A DNA stretch of 64,000 nt from Streptomyces sp. AC555_RSS877 (lineage in GTDB: Bacteria > Actinomycetota > Actinomycetes > Streptomycetales > Streptomycetaceae), in NCBI RefSeq assembly GCF_019049245.1, contig NZ_JAGMUK010000074.1, positions 58,309 through 122,308 on the forward strand. The letters are read 5' to 3'. The position numbers and the translations under genes were made by a program. Position 1 is the first letter of the stretch. Every line of letters begins with the position of its first letter. The notes under the pieces are model-generated. The model ran no database searches, was not told the origin of the DNA, and was given only the letters and a program-made list of their open reading frames with translations. Positions 60,080 to 64,000 of the stretch are shown here, piece after piece.

Positions 60080-60250
60080 ATGTCGGTAGCCGAGCAGCAT
60101 CTCGCCGACGACCGGGCCTATGCCCGTCAATCTCACCAGCGCGCTTCAGAGGAACCCTCCCAGCATGTCGCCGTTGTGACCTGCATGGATGCGAGGCTGA
60201 ACATCTACGCCCTCCTCGGCCTGAAGCAGGGTTCACGGGGCGTGGGACGG
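60080..60250 (+). pseudogene. Beta-carbonic anhydrase, N-terminal remnant
   Basis: The frame reads ASEEPSQHVAVVTCMDARLNIYALLGLKQG, the start of a beta-carbonic anhydrase with the first zinc Cys and its C-x-D-x-R dyad. After about 60250 similarity is lost and the second zinc site (H-x2-C) is missing. The open frame runs on antisense to the next gene without meaning. It must be inactive as a carbonic anhydrase. Confidence 0.7.
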
Positions 60251-60297
60251 GGCGGGGTGCTCGGGGGCTGGTGGATTGTGCTGCTCTTTCGTGTGTC

Positions 60298-60720
60298 CTA
60301 CCAGTATGTGGCCGGTCCCGAGACGACCCAGCCGGCGTCGGTGGGCCTGACCCAGAAGCCCAATGCCACCTCGATTGTCTGCGCGCGGTAGGTGATCTCA
60401 ACGTTGACATGGCTGCCGGTGTGGCCCCAGTGGAAGTCCCTGAGATCGAGTTCGCCGAGCCAGGACAGGTCCTGCTCCCACTCGTCGGCAGCAGGGCTGC
60501 CGCTCGCCTCATTCTCATCGGCGCTCGCTTCGACGGAACCGGTCCACAGCGACTTGAGCACATGCCGGACCGGGTAGTGATCGATGAGTTGTTCGGCCTC
60601 AGGGATCCTCCTGGCTCGGAGCAGGCTGAAGTAACGGCGAACGACCGCTTCGGCGTCGCTCCTGGCAGGGGGCTCCCTCCAGAATTTCACTGCGAGATCA
60701 TACGAGTTCGGTGACGCCAC
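60298..60720 (-). CDS. Hypothetical NTF2-like/DUF-type small protein
   Basis: This encodes a 140-residue cytosolic acidic protein. AEAVVRRYFSLLRARRIPEAEQLIDHYP has the helical start of NTF2-like or lumazine-binding-like folds, and later strands (DFHWGHTGSHVNVEITYRA, GWVVSGPATYW) fit the same alpha+beta cone. No catalytic residues are evident. GTG at 60720 is used; its ribosome site is poor and GTG at 60690 is an alternative. The 3' end overlaps antisense the decayed region after the carbonic anhydrase fragment. Confidence 0.65.
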   Translation of the reverse strand: MASPNSYDLAVKFWREPPARSDAEAVVRRYFSLLRARRIPEAEQLIDHYPVRHVLKSLWTGSVEASADENEASGSPAADEWEQDLSWLGELDLRDFHWGHTGSHVNVEITYRAQTIEVALGFWVRPTDAGWVVSGPATYW

Positions 60721-60904
60721 TGAGCGGTTTCACCCTGGACATCGCATGCGGTGTGGGCGGGCGTGGGGTGGGGCTGCGGTGCTTCCCCAAGCACCCGTCC
60801 CCCGTCCCACGCCAGCCCCGAGTTTTGGCACCGCTTGAGGGCCGGCTGCCCCTACGGGCTGTGTCTCGGCTGACCCTCTGTCCCTTGTCTCATACACTCA
60901 GCCG

Positions 60905-61081
60905 ATGGAGACGGCACTGATTCTCGCTGGCAGCGGGGTCACGCTGCTCATCTTGATCATCGTCACCGTGCTGCTGCTTGGTGGCCGCCGAGTGCGGCGC
61001 GGCCGGAAACTCGGCCGCTACCCATACCGTGCCAAGCCCAACGGCACCTACGACAACTCGTCGACGGGCAGTCCCCACTGA
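60905..61081 (+). CDS. Small membrane protein, 58 residues
   Basis: The short frame METALILAGSGVTLLILIIV continues with VTVLLLGGRR, then a basic RRGRKLGRYPYRAKP segment and a polar tail ending STGSPH at a TGA (61079-61081). It has one transmembrane helix with a positive cytosolic flank. Third-position GC is high, as in real genes. The ribosome site is weak. Function is unknown. Confidence 0.5.
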   Translation: METALILAGSGVTLLILIIVTVLLLGGRRVRRGRKLGRYPYRAKPNGTYDNSSTGSPH

Positions 61082-61137
61082 GCCTTTCCAACCTCCCGCG
61101 TCAGTTGGGCAGTTGGCCTGACGGGCGGATGAAGCCC

Positions 61138-61431
61138 CGTCGGCACACTCTCGGCACGCGGTGGCGGCGCCTGAGCGCGGGCCGTCAGGCCGTGCTTACC
61201 CTCGCCCACCTCCGCAACGGCCAGCCCTTGCCCAGCTCGCGGCCGGTTTCGGGATCGGCACCACCACCGTCCACCTGTACGTCACCGAGGCCGTCGAGCT
61301 CCTGGCCGCCCGCGCACCCACGCTCGCCGAAGCAGTACGGGCCGCGTCGATGAAGGCGTATCTGATTCTGGACGGGACGCTTCTGCCGATCGACCGGATC
61401 GCCGCTGGCCGTCCCTTCTACTCGGTAAACG
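61138..61431 (+). pseudogene. IS5-family transposase remnant (Tnp_4/HTH type)
   Basis: The first frame gives GTRWRRLSAGRQAVLTLAHLRNGQP. After a frameshift near 61225 another gives LAQLAAGFGIGTTTVHLYVTEAVELLAARAPTLAEAV and KAYLILDGTLLPIDRIAAGRPFYS, the helix-turn-helix and first DDE Asp region of an IS5-type transposase. It stops being recognisable near 61431. The C-terminal half and terminal repeats are missing. Confidence 0.75.
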
Positions 61432-61558
61432 CCAGAAGGGGCCTCCGCCCCCTCGCCGGAGGCGTCCTTGTACGACGTGGAGGTCGACGTACAACGGTCC
61501 ATCAGCCGCATCAAGGCGAGTCCCTACCCTCCCCACGGTGATCCGTACGCGGGTCCTC

Positions 61559-61870
61559 GACATCGCCGCAGGACAGCTTGAAGAGGTGACGGTCGCGGAT
61601 CGGGTCGGTGACGTCCAAGACGTTGACGTTCATCCCGACCGGTACCCGGCCCTCGGCGATTCAGAACGCAATGAATTCCCGGGTGTCGGTCCGGCCGCGG
61701 AAGACCATCTGGTCGTAGGCGCCCGGCTCGACGTGGTCGGTACTCCATGCCCAGGTCCGTACTGGTCGGTAAAGAAGTCCGTACGCGGTTGAGGGCGTTG
61801 ACCCAGTGCTCGACACGGATGCGCTTGCCGAGCAGCGGATGGAACGCACGCGCGACGTAGACCGTCTCCC
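61559..61870 (-). pseudogene. FAD/NAD(P) ferredoxin reductase, C-terminal remnant
   Basis: Minus-strand pieces in three frames read FHPLLGKRIRVEHWVNALN, FFTDQY, DLGMEY, DHVEPGAYDQMVFRGRTDTREFIAF and VPVGMNVNVLDVTDPI. Together these match the reductase C-terminal domain of ferredoxin/rubredoxin reductases. At least two frameshifts and a TGA at 61661-61663, where relatives have Trp, disable it. The FAD- and NAD-binding domains are gone, replaced upstream by the NmrA-like gene region. Confidence 0.7.
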
Positions 61871-62039
61871 GTTCGTCCGTGCCCAGCAGGACGTGTGACG
61901 TTGCCTCGTAGTTGGCGCCGCTGGTCGCCAGTTGGCCTTTGGCACTCGGTGGGGGCCGCTCCGGCCAGGCGGCTCTTGACCTGAACCTTGGTTGATGTAC
62001 GAGAGTCGTGTCATCGAACGGCGAGACGAGGAGGTTCCG

Positions 62040-62891
62040 ATGACACAGCCCAGGATCCTGGTGACCGGCGCGACGGGAAAGGTCGGCGGCGCGGTGGTGA
62101 CCCAACTGCACGCGGCGGGCGTGCCCGTGCGGGCGCTGGTGAGAGGGGAGGCGGACTTCCCGGAGGGTGTGCAGGCGGTACGCGGCGATCTCGGTGATCC
62201 CGCGTCGTTGGAGACCGCTCTGGAGGGCGTCGATTCGGTTTTCCTGGTGTGGCCGTTCCTGAGCGCCGAGGGCGCGTCGGACGTGATCGACGCGATCGGG
62301 AAGCACGCCCGACGGCTGGTGTACCTGTCATCCGCCGGGGTTGGGAGCGAGGAGGAGAAGCCGGGCGAGGCGATCACCATGTTCCACACGGAGTTGGAGC
62401 AGCTGATCGAGGGATCAGGCCTGGAGTGGACGGCGCTGCGGCCCACCGGGTTCGCGAGCAACACGCTGGGCTGGGCGAAGGAGGTCCGCACGACCGGTGC
62501 GGTACGCGCGCCGCTGGCCAGGCTGGCCCGCCCGCTGATCCACGAGGCGGACATCGCCGCGGTCGCCGTTCAGGCGCTGACGACCGACGCCCTGCTCGGC
62601 GCATGCCCCCTGATCACCGGCCTCGAACTGATCACCCAGGAACGGCAGGTGGCGCTGATCAGCGAGGCGATCGGGCGGCCGGTGCGGTTCGAGGAGGTCA
62701 CACTGGACGAGGCCATCGAGCAGATGAAGGCCGCAGGCTACCCGGCAGAGCTGGTGGAGGCCGTGCTGCCGGCCCAGGCGGAAATGCTCGACAATCCGGA
62801 GCCGGTCAACGATGAGGTGGAACGCATCACGGGCACCCCGGCCCGGTCATTCCGGGAGTGGGCGGTGGACCACGCGGCGGACTTCCGCTGA
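62040..62891 (+). CDS. NmrA-like NAD(P)-binding oxidoreductase
   Basis: This 283-residue atypical short-chain dehydrogenase of the NmrA/NAD(P)H azoreductase-like type starts ILVTGATGKVGGAVVTQL and continues VRALVRGEADFP, FLVWPF and VYLSSAGVGS. A family-typical ending runs SEAIGRPVRFEEVTLDEAIEQM. No Tyr-x3-Lys pair is present, as usual for this group, which senses redox or reduces quinones. GAGGAGG lies 6 nt before the ATG at 62040. It stands alone. Confidence 0.9.
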   Translation: MTQPRILVTGATGKVGGAVVTQLHAAGVPVRALVRGEADFPEGVQAVRGDLGDPASLETALEGVDSVFLVWPFLSAEGASDVIDAIGKHARRLVYLSSAGVGSEEEKPGEAITMFHTELEQLIEGSGLEWTALRPTGFASNTLGWAKEVRTTGAVRAPLARLARPLIHEADIAAVAVQALTTDALLGACPLITGLELITQERQVALISEAIGRPVRFEEVTLDEAIEQMKAAGYPAELVEAVLPAQAEMLDNPEPVNDEVERITGTPARSFREWAVDHAADFR

Positions 62892-63009
62892 GAGGGACGT
62901 CCATACACGTTGGCATGGACAACCGAAGCACCGGCTTACAGCTGCGTCACCCACACGCTTGACGTCGAGGTCGGGCCCCCTGCTCGCGGGGGATGGCATG
63001 GGCGGCAGC

Positions 63010-63222
63010 GGTGTTGAGGCGTCTGACAAGGCGTGGTTTGTCAGCGATGCGGTGGCGGACCGGGCGTGGGCGGACTGGGTGGCCTGGCAGCTCCTCGACG
63101 TCGGCAGAGGTCGAGTTGGACTACTGGGACTGGAACGCGGGGGACAACTTCGTTCTGGAGATGGACGCCGTTCTGGAACGCGGCACCTTTCTGGCGTTGT
63201 TCCCCGGCCTAGTTTTGAGAAC
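63010..63222 (+). pseudogene. TIR-domain protein remnant with frameshift
   Basis: Frame one reads FVSDAVADRAWADWVAWQLLDVG. After a shift near 63107 frame two reads VELDYWDWNAGDNFVLEMDAVLERGTFLALF. Joined they match the start of actinobacterial TIR domains (FVSYAGPDRAWAEWVAWQL, YRVELDVWDWGAGDNF). Only about 70 residues remain. A hairpin (63215-63223 with 63229-63237) follows. TIR proteins of this kind often carry NTPase and repeat domains, none of which survive here. Confidence 0.6.
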
Positions 63223-63341
63223 CGGCCTGGTTCTCAACACCGGAGTGGACCGGCCTTGTGGGGTACTCAGCTCGGCCATGACTCGGTCTCGGCCTGGTGA
63301 ACCGTGATGCAGCGCACGGCGTGACTTACGAGGGTGTGACC

Positions 63342-63782
63342 ATGCGCTTCGAGTCGAGTTCGCGTACACCGCACGTGCCGGGGAACGATTGCCGCCCTGG
63401 GCCATCAGACTCGCGAGGCGACGGGTTCGCGGGTGGCTGCATAAGCCTGATCGTGCTGCTCATCGAAATCCCGGTCGCCTTTCTGCTGGGGCTGACGTCG
63501 GTCATCCGTGGATGGGGCCGTGCGGACGAGCAAACAGCGGCAGTCCCGATGGACTGGGTTCCGATTCTCTGGCTCGGCGGGTTCACATTGGGCGTGCTCG
63601 TGATCGCCGTCATCTTCCTGTACTCGGCACATCCGTTCGCAGGCGCGGGCCAACTGCTCGTGGCAGCCATTGCGCTGCTTTTCACGATCGCTGCTTGGCA
63701 CGACCAATACGAGCGTGCCCACCCACCTCCGCCACCAACGAGGTCCGGGATGCAGCCTTCGAACCACATGGCCGACCGGTAG
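63342..63782 (+). CDS. Hypothetical membrane protein
   Basis: This 146-residue protein has three hydrophobic segments (CISLIVLLIEIPVAFLLGLTSVI, WVPILWLGGFTLGVLVIAVIFLYSA, LLVAAIALLFTIAAW), a polar N-terminus and a Pro-rich tail. GAGGGTG precedes the ATG at 63342. I recognise no family. The C-terminal HPPPPPTRSGM run is typical of small streptomycete membrane proteins. Confidence 0.65.
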   Translation: MRFESSSRTPHVPGNDCRPGPSDSRGDGFAGGCISLIVLLIEIPVAFLLGLTSVIRGWGRADEQTAAVPMDWVPILWLGGFTLGVLVIAVIFLYSAHPFAGAGQLLVAAIALLFTIAAWHDQYERAHPPPPPTRSGMQPSNHMADR

Positions 63783-64000
63783 GACCCACAACGGCGGCTG
63801 CCGAAGCACGAAGCCCCACAGGCGCAGCAACTGAGGCAGTCATCCTCACTCACCCCCGCGAACTGTCGCGGTCAGTCGCCGGCGACCGTGAAGAGCAAGC
63901 TGAGCTTGTTCTTTTTCTTCCGGCCTCGAACGGTGTCTCGTACTGAGTCGCTCACCTGGGGGTTTGCCGGACGTGGGGGCGGCCTTCGTCTGATCCTGTG
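63783..64000. other. Right end of the window, no gene seen
   Basis: No start, stop and ribosome-site combination supports a gene in the last 218 nt. A gene could begin beyond the edge. Confidence 0.4.

Noticed and set aside
61138..61431. Active IS5 element
   Set aside because: The frame is shifted, the C-terminal half is missing and no terminal inverted repeats flank it.
1..64000. CRISPR array, tRNA or rRNA genes
   Set aside because: The only tandem repeats have 5-, 6-, 8- and 30-bp periods without spacers, and no cloverleaf or rRNA-like sequence was noticed. tRNA detection by eye is weak, so a covariance-model search would settle it.

Overview
The window is high-GC actinobacterial DNA, almost certainly from a Streptomyces chromosome. 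The evidence is strongly G/C-biased third codon positions, frequent GTG starts, GGAGG-type ribosome sites, mycothiol-type enzymes, actinobacterial regulators and many ATGA/GTGA overlaps between genes. No rRNA, tRNA, CRISPR array or complete insertion sequence was found.

Layout. (1) 1-11.2 kb is mixed accessory and regulatory DNA: a small secreted cysteine-containing protein, a NarL-type two-component pair, a MerR/DinB-like fusion regulator, a MerR-SDR divergent pair, a membrane Mrr-like nuclease, a PadR remnant, an SGNH hydrolase, an XRE-membrane-exported protein and a small exported protein. (2) 11.3-12.2 kb holds broken genes: the 3' part of an aldo/keto reductase and an enoyl-CoA hydratase cut at its 5' end. 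(3) 12.2-28.9 kb is an aromatic-acid catabolic island. Its left arm (minus strand, IclR regulator divergent) encodes a gamma-resorcylate-type decarboxylase, a flavoprotein hydroxylase, an aromatic-acid MFS importer, a maleylacetate reductase and a hydroxyquinol-type intradiol dioxygenase, which together would take dihydroxybenzoate through resorcinol and hydroxyquinol to 3-oxoadipate. Its right arm (plus strand, PaaX-type regulator divergent) matches the sdg salicylate route: CoA ligase, salicylyl-CoA 5-hydroxylase, gentisate 1,2-dioxygenase, fumarylpyruvate hydrolase and mycothiol-dependent maleylpyruvate isomerase. It also carries an ADP-forming CoA ligase and an esterase-like alpha/beta hydrolase. 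(4) 29.3-30.5 kb is a compact candidate RiPP locus: an 85-residue peptide translationally coupled to an MvdD-like ATP-grasp ligase. A methyltransferase and an alpha/beta hydrolase lie downstream.

(5) 33.6-43.2 kb is respiratory: a CtaG-like protein, a SigR-like ECF sigma factor and cydA-cydB-small membrane protein-cydD-cydC for cytochrome bd oxidase, followed by a DHA2 drug exporter with a 28-bp palindromic operator but no adjacent regulator. (6) 43.3-48.8 kb has an RHS tail fragment, a GntR-ABC operon whose gntR reading frame is shifted, and a lamin-tail exported protein. (7) 49-56 kb has a HupE-like/DUF3105-like fusion protein, a YcnI copper protein with a His-rich membrane partner, and a large XRE-nSTAND-WD40 protein with 14 repeats. 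(8) 56.7-64 kb mixes intact genes (acyltransferase 3, PP2C phosphatase, NmrA-like oxidoreductase, small membrane proteins) with decayed fragments of an integrase, a carbonic anhydrase, an IS5-type transposase, a ferredoxin reductase and a TIR-domain protein.

The best candidate for an undescribed system is the peptide/ATP-grasp pair at 29.3 kb. The best-understood unit is the double catabolic island, where two ring-cleavage routes sit back to back under separate regulators.
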